DNA of 26,611 nt from Lachnospiraceae bacterium UBA1759 (lineage in GTDB: Bacteria > Bacillota > Clostridia > Lachnospirales > Lachnospiraceae), in NCBI GenBank assembly GCA_002315555.1, contig DCHF01000033.1, positions 1 to 26,611 of the forward strand, written 5' to 3'. This document shows, piece by piece, positions 16,481 through 24,507 of this stretch. How positions within the stretch are numbered: the first letter of the stretch is position 1; every line of letters starts with the position of its first letter. Made by a program: the position numbers and the translations under genes. A model generated the notes under the pieces. That model was not told the DNA's origin. It saw only the letters and a list, made by a program, of their open reading frames with translations, and searched no databases.

Positions 16481-17203
16481 TCACTCCGTTGCGAGGCCGG
16501 CTGCTTCACGCTCCTGTTCCGCCTGCGATTTCTTGAGATAGACCGGTTCAAATTCAAATGCGCTGACTGCTTTTCCCTGTTCATAGAGCACGCGGCCGTA
16601 CTCCGCGATTGCAGAGGCCTTTTCGCTCTTTATGTGGGCCGGCGCAAAGACCGGCGGGATCTCCGCACATTCCTGAATAACGTTCTTGTAAACATCCGCG
16701 CCGTCGCCGAAGTACAGGACTTTCCGGCCCTTTTCTTTCGCTAGCGTCTCCGCATTCTTCACCTGTTCGCGGACAGGGAGACAGCACGGGGCTTCCAGGC
16801 GGATGAACTCTTCATTTTCAAACAGATACAGGCCGGTATAGACCTCCGTTCTGCGCGCGTCCATCATCGGGCACAGCACATACTGAGAGCCGTAGCAGAC
16901 ATAGGCCAGCGCGTCCAATGTCGGGACGCCCACGACCGGCTTGTTGACGGCATAGGCCAATCCCTTTACTGTTGCGGCTCCGATGCGAAGACCGGTGAAA
17001 GAACCGGGGCCCTCGGAAACAGCAAACACATCCACGTCCTTTGCAGCCGTGTCAGTCATCTGAAGGACCTCTTTGATCATCGGCAGCAGGGTCTGTGAAT
17101 GTGTCTTCTTAAAGTTTGTCGTATATTCGCATACGATTGCATCGTCTTTTAACAGCGCGATCGAAGCGGTCATCGCCGCAGATTCAATTCCCAGAATCTT
17201 CAT
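16481..17203 (-). CDS. tsaB: t6A-modification scaffold protein TsaB
   Basis: TsaB is the non-catalytic ASKHA-fold partner that stabilises TsaD during t6A37 synthesis. The 240-aa product has the family start MKILGIESA, the diagnostic SEGPGSFTGLRIG segment around residue 68, and MDARRTEVYTGLY near 115. The C-terminus has PVYLKKSQAE. Of the in-frame starts (TTG 17218, ATG 17209, ATG 17203), ATG 17203 has AAAGGA at 6-nt spacing and matches the family N-terminus. The gap to tsaE is 11 bp, and rimI follows 2 bp later, the common tsaE-tsaB-rimI order of Firmicutes. Confidence 0.94.
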   Translation of the reverse strand: MKILGIESAAMTASIALLKDDAIVCEYTTNFKKTHSQTLLPMIKEVLQMTDTAAKDVDVFAVSEGPGSFTGLRIGAATVKGLAYAVNKPVVGVPTLDALAYVCYGSQYVLCPMMDARRTEVYTGLYLFENEEFIRLEAPCCLPVREQVKNAETLAKEKGRKVLYFGDGADVYKNVIQECAEIPPVFAPAHIKSEKASAIAEYGRVLYEQGKAVSAFEFEPVYLKKSQAEQEREAAGLATE

Positions 17204-17214
17204 TGGCATTCCTT

Positions 17215-17652
17215 TCAAAAATCAGGCTCGGTGATCGTGATCCGCCGATAGTCGTCTCCAAGCTCCGGGGCCTTTTCGATCAGCACCTTCTTCACTCTTG
17301 TGGGGATCAGCTCCGCAATCAGCGTGGACCATTCGATCAGCGTAACACCGTCACCGAAGAAATACTCTTCGTATCCGATCTCATTCATTTCGTCGATGTC
17401 ATCGATACGGTAGACATCAAAGTGGTACATCGGAAGGCGTCCGGAGTGATACTCCTGGACGATCGTAAACGTGGGAGAAACCACATGGTCTTCGATCTCC
17501 AGGCCCTTTGCAAAGCCCTTCGTAAACACGGTCTTACCCGTTCCGAGATCACCGTTCAAACAGACAATTTCTCCGGGAGCAGCCGCGCGACCCATCGCTT
17601 CGCCGATGGCCATGGTTTCTTCCGGAGAGTTCGTTTCAAAAATCTTCTTCAT
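17215..17652 (-). CDS. tsaE: t6A-synthesis ATPase TsaE
   Basis: TsaE is the small P-loop ATPase that resets the TsaBD complex after each threonylcarbamoyl transfer. The 145-aa protein has Walker A GDLGTGKT at 34-41, SPTFTIVQEY near residue 59, the HFDVYRI segment around 78 and LIEWST near 106, all family hallmarks. A GTG one codon upstream (17655) is possible, but ATG 17652 with AAGGA at 8-nt spacing is preferred. It follows prfB after 69 bp containing a strong hairpin without a U-tract (17678-17703), so it is probably in the same transcript. Confidence 0.94.
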   Translation of the reverse strand: MKKIFETNSPEETMAIGEAMGRAAAPGEIVCLNGDLGTGKTVFTKGFAKGLEIEDHVVSPTFTIVQEYHSGRLPMYHFDVYRIDDIDEMNEIGYEEYFFGDGVTLIEWSTLIAELIPTRVKKVLIEKAPELGDDYRRITITEPDF

Positions 17653-17677
17653 CACTGCTTTCCTTACCGCTCATATA

Positions 17678-17703
17678 CATGCCTCCGCATTACCGGAGGC
17701 ATG
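17678..17703 (-). other. Strong RNA hairpin between prfB and tsaE, no U-tract
   Basis: CATGCCTCCG and CGGAGGCATG form a perfect 10-bp stem with a 6-base loop. On the minus strand the next bases are TATATGAGCGG rather than a T-run. It is therefore not a normal terminator; it may protect the 3' end of upstream mRNA or be a processing or attenuation site. Confidence 0.5.
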
Positions 17704-17721
17704 TGCACAAGCTGTGTGGTA

Positions 17722-18846
17722 TTACTGTGCATCCTCGACGTTCGTCTTGTGGATCCACTTGAGATAAGCATTCATAAACTGGTCCAGTGCGCCGTCCATG
17801 ACAGCCTGAACATTACCGGTCTCCTCCTGCGTACGCAGGTCCTTGACCATGGTATAGGGCTGGAAAACGTAGGAACGGATCTGGGAGCCCCAGCCGTTTT
17901 CCTTGACTTCACCGCGGATGTCGGAAAGCTGATTCTCGTTCTCCTGCTTCTTTAACATGTATAACTTGGCCTTCAGCATTTCCATCGCCTTGTCCAGGTT
18001 CTGGTAATGAGAACGCTCATTCTGACATGCGACAACGATACCGGTAGGCAGATGCGTGATACGTACTGCGGATGAGGTCTTGTTGATATGCTGACCGCCG
18101 GCACCGGATGAACGGTAAACGTCGATACGGAGATCGTCATCCTTGATCTCAACATCCAGGCTCTGCTCGATGACCGGCATGATATCGCAGGATACGAAGG
18201 AGGTCATGCGCTTACCTACAGAGTTGAACGGGGAGATACGGACCAGACGATGGATACCGTGCTCGGAACGCAGATAACCGTATGCGTTTTCACCGGTGAT
18301 CTGAATCGTGACAGACTTGATGCCGGCTTCATCGCCGTCCAGGTAATCCAGGACTTCAATGGAATACCCCTTCTTTTCTGCCCAGCGGGTGTACATACGG
18401 TACAGCATACCGGCCCAGTCACAGGCTTCGGTACCACCCGCTCCGGCATTCAGGCGGAGAATCGCGTCATTGTGGTCAAACTCATCGCAAAGAAGTGTCG
18501 TAATACGGAGTTCTTCAAAACGCTCCTTAAAATCGGCAAATTCGGAAGCGACCTCTTCCACCATGGAAGCATCCTCTTCCTCTTCACCCATCTCGATCAG
18601 GGTCTCGATGTCTTCATACAGCTGCTCCAGGCTGTCAAATTCCTTGACCGTATCCTGAAGATTCTTCAGCTTCTTTGTGATCTCACTGGACTTCTCCGGA
18701 TCATTCCAGAAATTCGGGTCCTCCATGTACATGGAAAGCTCCGTGATCTGTTCCTTCTTTGCGTCCAGGAAAAGCGCGCTTTTCAGTTCCTTTAACGGTT
18801 CTTCATACTGAGAACGTGCATATTTGTACTGGTCAAATTCAACCAT
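17722..18846 (-). CDS. prfB: Peptide chain release factor 2, encoded without a frameshift
   Basis: RF2 recognises TGA and TAA stops. The 374-aa protein has the RF2 tripeptide SPF at 205-207 (RF1 has PxT) and the catalytic GGQ at 250-252 within RSSGAGGQHINKTSS. AGAGGTEACDWA lies near 131, and an N-terminal coiled region is present. In many bacteria codon ~26 is an in-frame TGA that must be passed by +1 frameshifting (CTT TGA C). Here the region around residues 22-30 reads KSALFLDAK in one continuous frame, with no TGA and no internal AGGGGG stimulator, so that autoregulation is absent. The ATG follows AAAGGA. prfB lies 36 bp after secA, a common Firmicute arrangement. It ends in TAA. Confidence 0.95.
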   Translation of the reverse strand: MVEFDQYKYARSQYEEPLKELKSALFLDAKKEQITELSMYMEDPNFWNDPEKSSEITKKLKNLQDTVKEFDSLEQLYEDIETLIEMGEEEEDASMVEEVASEFADFKERFEELRITTLLCDEFDHNDAILRLNAGAGGTEACDWAGMLYRMYTRWAEKKGYSIEVLDYLDGDEAGIKSVTIQITGENAYGYLRSEHGIHRLVRISPFNSVGKRMTSFVSCDIMPVIEQSLDVEIKDDDLRIDVYRSSGAGGQHINKTSSAVRITHLPTGIVVACQNERSHYQNLDKAMEMLKAKLYMLKKQENENQLSDIRGEVKENGWGSQIRSYVFQPYTMVKDLRTQEETGNVQAVMDGALDQFMNAYLKWIHKTNVEDAQ

Positions 18847-18882
18847 AAATTATCCTTTCAGTGTGCTTTTCTATGTGGCAGG

Positions 18883-21462
18883 TCAGTTTGCCATGCCGGG
18901 TCTTCCGTGGCAGTTTTTGTATTTCTTGCCGCTGCCGCACGGACACGGGTCATTCGGATAGACCTTGGCGGCCGCACGCTTGACCGGCTCCTTGGCCTTG
19001 GAATCGTCCTTGTTGGTGCCGGTGATCTTTGCCACCTGTTCGCGCTCTTCCGGACGCTCGATGCGTGCATGGTAGATGGAACGAACGGTATCCTCGCGGA
19101 TGCTCGCCATCATGCCGTTGAACATGTCATAGCCGGCCAGCTTGTACTCCGTCAGCGGATCACGGTTGCCGTAAGCCATCAGGCCGACGCCCTGACGCAG
19201 CTGATCCATGTCGTCGATGTGATCCATCCATCTGCGGTCGATGACCTTTAAGAGGACCACACGCTCCAGTTCACGCATCTGCTCAATATCCGGGAACTCC
19301 GCTTCCTTCTTCTCGTACAGCTTGACAGCCTGCTCCTTGAGAACATGCTTCAGCTTATTCTTGTTGAACTTCTCGACGTCATCGATGTGGATCGGCTCTT
19401 CAATCGGAATGACCGGGATCATGACCTGGTTGAACTCCGTCATGTTCCACCGCTCCGGAGACTCATCGTCCGGAATGGTCATATCGACGATGTTATCACA
19501 GACATCGGTCACCATCTTCATGATGACATCACGCATGGACTCGCCATCCAGAACCTGGCGGCGTTCCTTGTAGATGATCTCACGCTGCTCGTTAATGACC
19601 TCATCGTACTTTAACAGGTTTTCACGAACCGAGTAGTTATTGCTCTCGATCTTCTTCTGAGCCTTTTCAATGGCACCGGAAAGCATCTTGTGTTCGATCT
19701 GCTGGCCCTCTTCCACGCCCAGGGTGTTGAAGATGTTCATGATGTGTTCAGAGCCGAACAGGCGCATCAGATCATCCTCCAGGGAGATGTAGAACCGGGA
19801 TTCACCCGGGTCGCCCTGACGGCCGGCACGGCCGCGGAGCTGGTTATCGATACGACGGGCTTCATGACGCTCCGTACCGATGATCTTCAGACCGCCGAGT
19901 GCTTTTGCCTGCTCATCGAGCTTGATATCGGTACCACGGCCTGCCATGTTGGTGGCAATGGTGACCGCTTTATACTGACCGGCCTTTGCAACGATCTCCG
20001 CTTCCATCTCATGGAACTTTGCGTTCAGGACATTATGCGGAATACCGTTTCTCTTTAACATGCCGGAAAGCAGTTCGGAAACTTCAATGGTGATAGTGCC
20101 GACCAGAACGGGCTGACCGCGATCATAGGCTTCCTTGACCGCCTCAACAACCGCCTGGTATTTTTCCTTCTTGGTCTTGTAAACGGCATCGTCCAGGTCC
20201 AGACGGGCAATTGGCATATTGGTCGGGATCTCGACTACGTCCATGCCGTAGATGTTACGGAATTCGATCTCTTCCGTGAGTGCCGTACCGGTCATACCGC
20301 ACTTCTTGTCGAACTTATTGAAGAAGTTCTGGAAGGTGATTGTAGCCAGGGTCTTGGATTCACGGTTGACCTTTACATGCTCCTTGGCTTCAATGGCCTG
20401 ATGCAGACCGTCGGAGTAACGGCGGCCCGGCATGATACGGCCGGTGAATTCATCGACGATCAGGACCTCATTATCCTTGACAACGTAATCCTGGTCACGG
20501 AACATCAGGTAGTTTGCGCGGAGAGCCAGCGTCATATTATGCTGCAGCTCCAGGTTCTCCGGGTCCGCATAGTTCTGGATCTGGAAGAATTTCTCAACCT
20601 TTTCAACGCCCTGCTGGGTCAGGTTGACGACCTTATCCTTTTCATTGACCATGAAGTCTCCGGATTCCGCCTGCATCTCACCCATGATGAGATCCATCTT
20701 GGAGGTCTCCACTTCATTTTCACCGCGCTGCAGGCGCTTTGCCAGCATATCGCAGACTTCATAGAGCTGTGTGGATTTGCCGCTCTGACCGGAAATGATC
20801 AGCGGGGTGCGCGCTTCATCGATCAGGATCGAGTCGACTTCATCGATGATCGCATAGTTCAGTTTACGAAGGACGAGCTGGCGCTCGTAGATGACCATGT
20901 TGTCACGCAGGTAATCGAAACCGAGCTCGTTATTGGTGACGTAGGTGATGTCGCAGTTGTATGCCTCTCGGCGTTCTTCCGGCTTCATGCTGTTTAAGAC
21001 GCAGCCGACGGAAAGGCCCAGGAAACGGTGCATCTGGCCCATCCACTCCGCGTCACGGGCAGCCAGGTAATCATTAACGGTTACGACGTGAACACCTTCA
21101 CCGGTCAGTGCATTCAGATATGCGGGAAGAAGACAGGTCTGGGTCTTGCCTTCACCGGTCCTCATCTCGGCGATACGGCCCTGATGAAGAATAATGCCGC
21201 CGATCAGCTGAACTTCGAAATGCTCCTGATTGATGCATCTTCTGGTTGCTTCACGCATAGTCGCAAAAGCCTCCGGAAGAAGATCATCCAGAGTTTCGCC
21301 GTCTTTATATCTTTTTTTGTATTCATCCGTCTTTGCACGAAGTTCCTCATCGGAGAGGGACATCATCGTGGGCCGGAGTTCAATGATCTTATCCACCAGC
21401 GGACGAATCCGCTTGATTTCTTTCTCACTTCTTGTACCAAACAGTTTTGTGATTAAACTCAT
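18883..21462 (-). CDS. secA: Protein translocase ATPase SecA
   Basis: SecA drives preproteins through SecYEG at the membrane. The 859-aa protein has Walker A GEGKT at 103-107 (RTGEGKTQT) and Walker B with DEVDSILIDEARTPL around 205-219. Second-ATPase-domain motifs include TNMAGRGTDI and GRAGRQGDPG, and the helical scaffold follows. The C-terminal zinc tail has CPCGSGKKYKNCHGR, which in family members binds SecB or ribosomes. Length is standard for SecA1 with tail. The ATG has a perfect AGGAGG at 6-nt spacing, and a strong promoter lies at 21490-21518. It is the first gene of the long run that continues through prfB to the ABC exporter. Confidence 0.97.
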   Translation of the reverse strand: MSLITKLFGTRSEKEIKRIRPLVDKIIELRPTMMSLSDEELRAKTDEYKKRYKDGETLDDLLPEAFATMREATRRCINQEHFEVQLIGGIILHQGRIAEMRTGEGKTQTCLLPAYLNALTGEGVHVVTVNDYLAARDAEWMGQMHRFLGLSVGCVLNSMKPEERREAYNCDITYVTNNELGFDYLRDNMVIYERQLVLRKLNYAIIDEVDSILIDEARTPLIISGQSGKSTQLYEVCDMLAKRLQRGENEVETSKMDLIMGEMQAESGDFMVNEKDKVVNLTQQGVEKVEKFFQIQNYADPENLELQHNMTLALRANYLMFRDQDYVVKDNEVLIVDEFTGRIMPGRRYSDGLHQAIEAKEHVKVNRESKTLATITFQNFFNKFDKKCGMTGTALTEEIEFRNIYGMDVVEIPTNMPIARLDLDDAVYKTKKEKYQAVVEAVKEAYDRGQPVLVGTITIEVSELLSGMLKRNGIPHNVLNAKFHEMEAEIVAKAGQYKAVTIATNMAGRGTDIKLDEQAKALGGLKIIGTERHEARRIDNQLRGRAGRQGDPGESRFYISLEDDLMRLFGSEHIMNIFNTLGVEEGQQIEHKMLSGAIEKAQKKIESNNYSVRENLLKYDEVINEQREIIYKERRQVLDGESMRDVIMKMVTDVCDNIVDMTIPDDESPERWNMTEFNQVMIPVIPIEEPIHIDDVEKFNKNKLKHVLKEQAVKLYEKKEAEFPDIEQMRELERVVLLKVIDRRWMDHIDDMDQLRQGVGLMAYGNRDPLTEYKLAGYDMFNGMMASIREDTVRSIYHARIERPEEREQVAKITGTNKDDSKAKEPVKRAAAKVYPNDPCPCGSGKKYKNCHGRPGMAN

Positions 21463-21489
21463 GGATACCTCCTGTGCACATTTGGTAAT

Positions 21490-21518
21490 AGTATATCACG
21501 AAATATGCCGTTATTCAA
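21490..21518 (-). promoter_or_regulatory. Sigma-A type promoter of secA
   Basis: On the minus strand TTGAAT (21513-21518) and TATACT (21490-21495) are exactly 17 bp apart. The -35 overlaps the last codon and stop of the DUF885 gene. The -10 lies 28 bp before the secA start, leaving a leader of roughly 20 nt with the AGGAGG site. Confidence 0.7.
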
Positions 21519-23451
21519 ACATATATTTGCGGATAATATCGAAAGGCGCGCCGGAAAGGTTCAAAAGCTCCTCGTGGAAACCCTTTAACGTATAGCCGTC
21601 TTCCTTGGCCGCCTGCGTGCGGATGCTTTCGATCTCGATGGAACCGATCACATAATCCAGGTATCCGCCCGGGTCACCGAGCACATACTCATAGATCCAT
21701 TCCGCCGCTTCCTCATTGCCCTCGCCGAAGTACTCTTCCACGAGAGTGAGGACATCGTTCTTATCCCAGCCCTGCGCGTGAACACCGAGGTCTGCGCGGG
21801 CATAAATGCACAGCGTAACAAAGTCGTTGATCTTGGCAAACTCCGCCGCCTCATCCGATACACCTTCAATAAGGCTGTAGGCATTCAGTTCGATGTACTC
21901 GGCCCAGCCCTCCGCAAAGCCGTTGGTGCCAAGGAGCTGATGCAGGACAAGATCCGAATGTTCCTTCAGATAATTGGTCTGATACAGATGGCCGGGGTAG
22001 CCCTCGTGCGCCATTGTGAGGAAGATATCCTCCGCCTCATCGCCGCGGTCGCAGTTGATCAGAATGTTATTGACTGTGTTTGTATCGACCGGCGGGATGA
22101 AATAGCAGGCCGGGCTCAGGTACTCGCGAAGCGAGCTGTCCACATAGTCGATATTATATTCCACGTCGGAAAGATCCGGATAATCCTCCTTGGTCGCCTC
22201 GATCAGCATCTTCATGATCAGGTTCGGATCCGTGGAAGGATACTCAAGATTCAGCCATTCTTCGTACACATCCGGGTTCCGGCGGTAGATCAGCTGAAGA
22301 CGGGTGATGCTATTCTCCATCTGGTCATCCAGAAGTTCGCAGAGTTCCAGCGGAGTCTTTGATGTACCGACACTGGACTTGACCATATAGGAATAGTAAT
22401 CATAACCATCCGGGTAGTTGCAGAGACCGCCCGCGTAAACGTTGCTTCCGCGGAGCGCCTCCAGGCCCTCAACTAAAATATCGTAAGCGGCATAGACACC
22501 GGATTCTACAAGCTCGGCATTCCGTGCTTTATATGCTTCGGTCGTTTCCTTATCCAGACCGAGCGCTTCCACCTTCTGATCAAAATTTGCATACAGGAAG
22601 CTGTCCTCACGGCCTTCCATGAACTGGCTGCACTGATCCAGCACATTGTCCAGGAGCGCATCCTCCATGAAGAGACCGGCTTCCGCCTTCTGTTCTTCGT
22701 AACGGACCAGGCCGCCGAAATACTCCGGCAGCTGCTCAAGAAGGGCCAGATAGTTGATCACATCCTGCTCGGTTCCGAAAGAATACTCCGCAAGATAGAT
22801 GGGAAGCTGTGCCTGGAAGCCCGAGTTCGGGCCAAGCGGCTCATAGTAAAGCTCCAGTCCGATGGAGGAGAGCTCCGTCATGCAATAGCTCTCAAGCATA
22901 TCGTAAACCAGCTGTTCTTCCGTTGTCATCGAATCCTTATCGTAGTTTTTAAGATAGCTCAATGCATCGTACAGCCAGGACTCATACTCCTTGGAATCCT
23001 CCTCGGAATAGACGGGGTCGCCCCAGGTGGCCTGTGCGGCATCGATACCGTAGGCTTCCGGGTCCGTCAGAAAGAAATGAACGTTCAGGGTATTGCCGTC
23101 CAGAAAATAGGCAAAGACCGAATCGGTGAATTCCGTAAAGGTCAGGCCTTCTTCAAAGTTCGATTCTTCCGGGGCATAGTCCGGGATCTCCGCTTCTTCC
23201 GTAGAGTCGGCGGCTTCCGTGGTTTCGTCTTCCCATTCGTTCCAGTCGCTCCACACCTCATCCCAGTCTTCATTTCCGCCCAGAAACTCATTTATGGCAG
23301 AGCCGATCTCCGGGTGATTGTCGGCAATGCTCTGACCGACCTTCACACCGACGAGGGTGGTAAGGCATCCGGACATAGTGAGTGCGGTTGCGGTGACAAG
23401 CGCCAGTACTGCGGCAAATCTGCCGGTCTTTTTCAATTTCATATTTTTCAT
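21511..23451 (-). CDS. DUF885-family lipoprotein, probable surface metallopeptidase-like protein
   Basis: The 646-aa protein starts with a lysine-rich, hydrophobic lipoprotein signal ending TMSGC, so Cys29 should be lipidated and the protein held on the outer face of the membrane. A very acidic, Trp/Glu/Asp-rich linker covers about residues 55-100. The rest matches the DUF885 family, with HEGYPGH at 482-488 and EGWAEYIE from 514; these resemble zinc-peptidase metal ligands. The enzymatic role is not proven for most members. Start ATG follows AGAAGG. It lies 51 bp after trmB, probably co-transcribed, and the secA promoter overlaps its 3' end. No terminator separates it from secA. Confidence 0.88.
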   Translation of the reverse strand: MKNMKLKKTGRFAAVLALVTATALTMSGCLTTLVGVKVGQSIADNHPEIGSAINEFLGGNEDWDEVWSDWNEWEDETTEAADSTEEAEIPDYAPEESNFEEGLTFTEFTDSVFAYFLDGNTLNVHFFLTDPEAYGIDAAQATWGDPVYSEEDSKEYESWLYDALSYLKNYDKDSMTTEEQLVYDMLESYCMTELSSIGLELYYEPLGPNSGFQAQLPIYLAEYSFGTEQDVINYLALLEQLPEYFGGLVRYEEQKAEAGLFMEDALLDNVLDQCSQFMEGREDSFLYANFDQKVEALGLDKETTEAYKARNAELVESGVYAAYDILVEGLEALRGSNVYAGGLCNYPDGYDYYSYMVKSSVGTSKTPLELCELLDDQMENSITRLQLIYRRNPDVYEEWLNLEYPSTDPNLIMKMLIEATKEDYPDLSDVEYNIDYVDSSLREYLSPACYFIPPVDTNTVNNILINCDRGDEAEDIFLTMAHEGYPGHLYQTNYLKEHSDLVLHQLLGTNGFAEGWAEYIELNAYSLIEGVSDEAAEFAKINDFVTLCIYARADLGVHAQGWDKNDVLTLVEEYFGEGNEEAAEWIYEYVLGDPGGYLDYVIGSIEIESIRTQAAKEDGYTLKGFHEELLNLSGAPFDIIRKYMFE

Positions 23452-23502
23452 AGTACCTTCTTTGTTTGATCGCGCATGTGCGCTCTCATAGATGTTCGAC
23501 GA

Positions 23503-24162
23503 TCATTCCGCCTTCTTCTCACGGTCCGGTGCGCAGATCAGTTTGCAGATCGGATTCCCCATGGAGGAAAAACGTTCTTCATATTCCGTCATGACATTGC
23601 CGGCGTTCATTTCATCGTTGTGATGAAGATCTCGAGTGCAGCCAAGAAGCTTCCAGCCGGCGGCTTCGATCTCCTCAAGCGAGAAATCAAAGAGGCCGAC
23701 GTTGTCCGTCTTGAATTCGACGATGCCGGCGTCCGCGAGGATCTGCTCATAACGCGCCAGGAATTCCCGGGAGGTCAGTCTTCTTTTATGATGACGATCC
23801 TTGGGCCACGGGTCGGAAAAATTCAGATAGATCTTTGCGACCTCGCCCTTATCAAATGTGCTTACGATCTCTTCCGCGTCCATACGGAGGAAATATAGAT
23901 TGTCGACCTCCATCTCCGCTCTCTTCTGCAGCGCGCGGATCAGAACGGAAGACATCTTTTCGATGCCGATGTAATTCACCCCCGGATTCTTTTTGGCAAG
24001 GGTCGTGATGAACTGGCCTTTACCGGTGCCGATCTCCAGCATCAGCGGCCGTTTGGTCCCGAAGACCTCCGCCCATGCGCCTTTCTTTCCGGCGGGCTCC
24101 TGAACTACAAAAGGATTTACAAGCATCTCTTCCTTTGCGCCCGGTACATTTCTGAGTCTCAT
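23503..24162 (-). CDS. trmB: tRNA (guanine-N7-)-methyltransferase
   Basis: TrmB uses SAM to make m7G46 in the variable loop of tRNAs. The 219-aa protein shows the SAM-binding EIGTGKGQF near residue 42. The family signature NFSDPWPKDRHHKRRLT follows at about 115-131, and a late segment TEYEERF closes it. The frame opens 36 bp upstream, but ATG 24162 with AAAGGAG at 5-nt spacing gives the usual N-terminus MRLRNVPGA. A perfect 7-bp hairpin (24177-24195) sits just before the ribosome site. An extended -10 promoter is possible at 24253-24261. DUF885 follows it. Confidence 0.95.
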   Translation of the reverse strand: MRLRNVPGAKEEMLVNPFVVQEPAGKKGAWAEVFGTKRPLMLEIGTGKGQFITTLAKKNPGVNYIGIEKMSSVLIRALQKRAEMEVDNLYFLRMDAEEIVSTFDKGEVAKIYLNFSDPWPKDRHHKRRLTSREFLARYEQILADAGIVEFKTDNVGLFDFSLEEIEAAGWKLLGCTRDLHHNDEMNAGNVMTEYEERFSSMGNPICKLICAPDREKKAE

Positions 24163-24176
24163 AAGTGCTCCTTTGA

Positions 24177-24195
24177 CCGGTCGATGAACGACCGG
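24177..24195 (-). promoter_or_regulatory. Leader hairpin next to the trmB ribosome site
   Basis: CCGGTCG and CGACCGG pair perfectly around a 5-base loop and end about 2 nt before the AAAGGAG of trmB. The position could influence translation initiation or mRNA stability. It does not resemble a known riboswitch. Confidence 0.35.
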
Positions 24196-24252
24196 CACGA
24201 TTCAAATATCCTTTCGCCAAAGCAGCACGGAATAAGCCACTTTAACTGATAT

Positions 24253-24261
24253 AGTATAACA
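24253..24261 (-). promoter_or_regulatory. Possible extended -10 promoter of trmB
   Basis: TGTTATACT on the minus strand matches an extended -10 (TG-n-TATACT). No good -35 lies 16-18 bp upstream, which extended -10 promoters can tolerate. The leader to trmB would be about 85 nt and include the hairpin at 24177-24195. Confidence 0.4.
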
Positions 24262-24312
24262 TACAAGTGTGAATTTTCATAGGTTTTTTGCGGGTTTCGA
24301 CAAAAAAGATGC

Positions 24313-24412
24313 ATTGCGTAAAGAGGAATCTCATTACGTAAAGAAGAATCTCATTGCATAAAGAAGAAGGGGATTGCATAAAGAAGAAGGGGATTGCATA
24401 AAAAAATCCCCC
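24313..24412. repeat. Five-unit 20-bp tandem repeat
   Basis: Five head-to-tail 20-bp units begin ATTGCATAAAG or a close variant, starting at 24313, 24333, 24353, 24373 and 24393. Units 3 and 4 are identical. Units 1 and 2 end in ATCTC instead of GGGG and have GCGTA/ACGTA. Unit 5 departs after the first ten bases and ends ATCCCCC. The GGGGATT of unit 4/5 pairs with AATCCCC in unit 5. The array makes up much of the 345-bp gene-free stretch between trmB and the GH32 gene. Period 20 is not a multiple of 3, so it is not a coding repeat. Confidence 0.9.
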
Positions 24413-24473
24413 GGTCCGAAGAGGCGATGCCGCGCCGTTTACGGTGCGGCATCCGCCGGAAAGGATCGAGGGG
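24401..24473 (-). terminator. Terminator region of the GH32 gene
   Basis: On the minus strand a 12-bp stem with one G-U (GATGCCGC... with ...GCGGCATC, 24426-24453) is enclosed by ATCCCC/GGGGAT arms (24468-24473 and 24407-24412). Seven T (24400-24406) follow. Immediately downstream GGGGATT/AATCCCC (within the repeat array) forms a further hairpin followed by TTCTTCTTT, a possible second terminator. Confidence 0.65.
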
Positions 24474-24507
24474 ATCGTATTTGACGAAAATGATCGGGAG
24501 GATCGTA

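Noticed and set aside
24313..24412. CRISPR array
   Set aside because: The units are directly adjacent with no spacers, and no cas genes are present.
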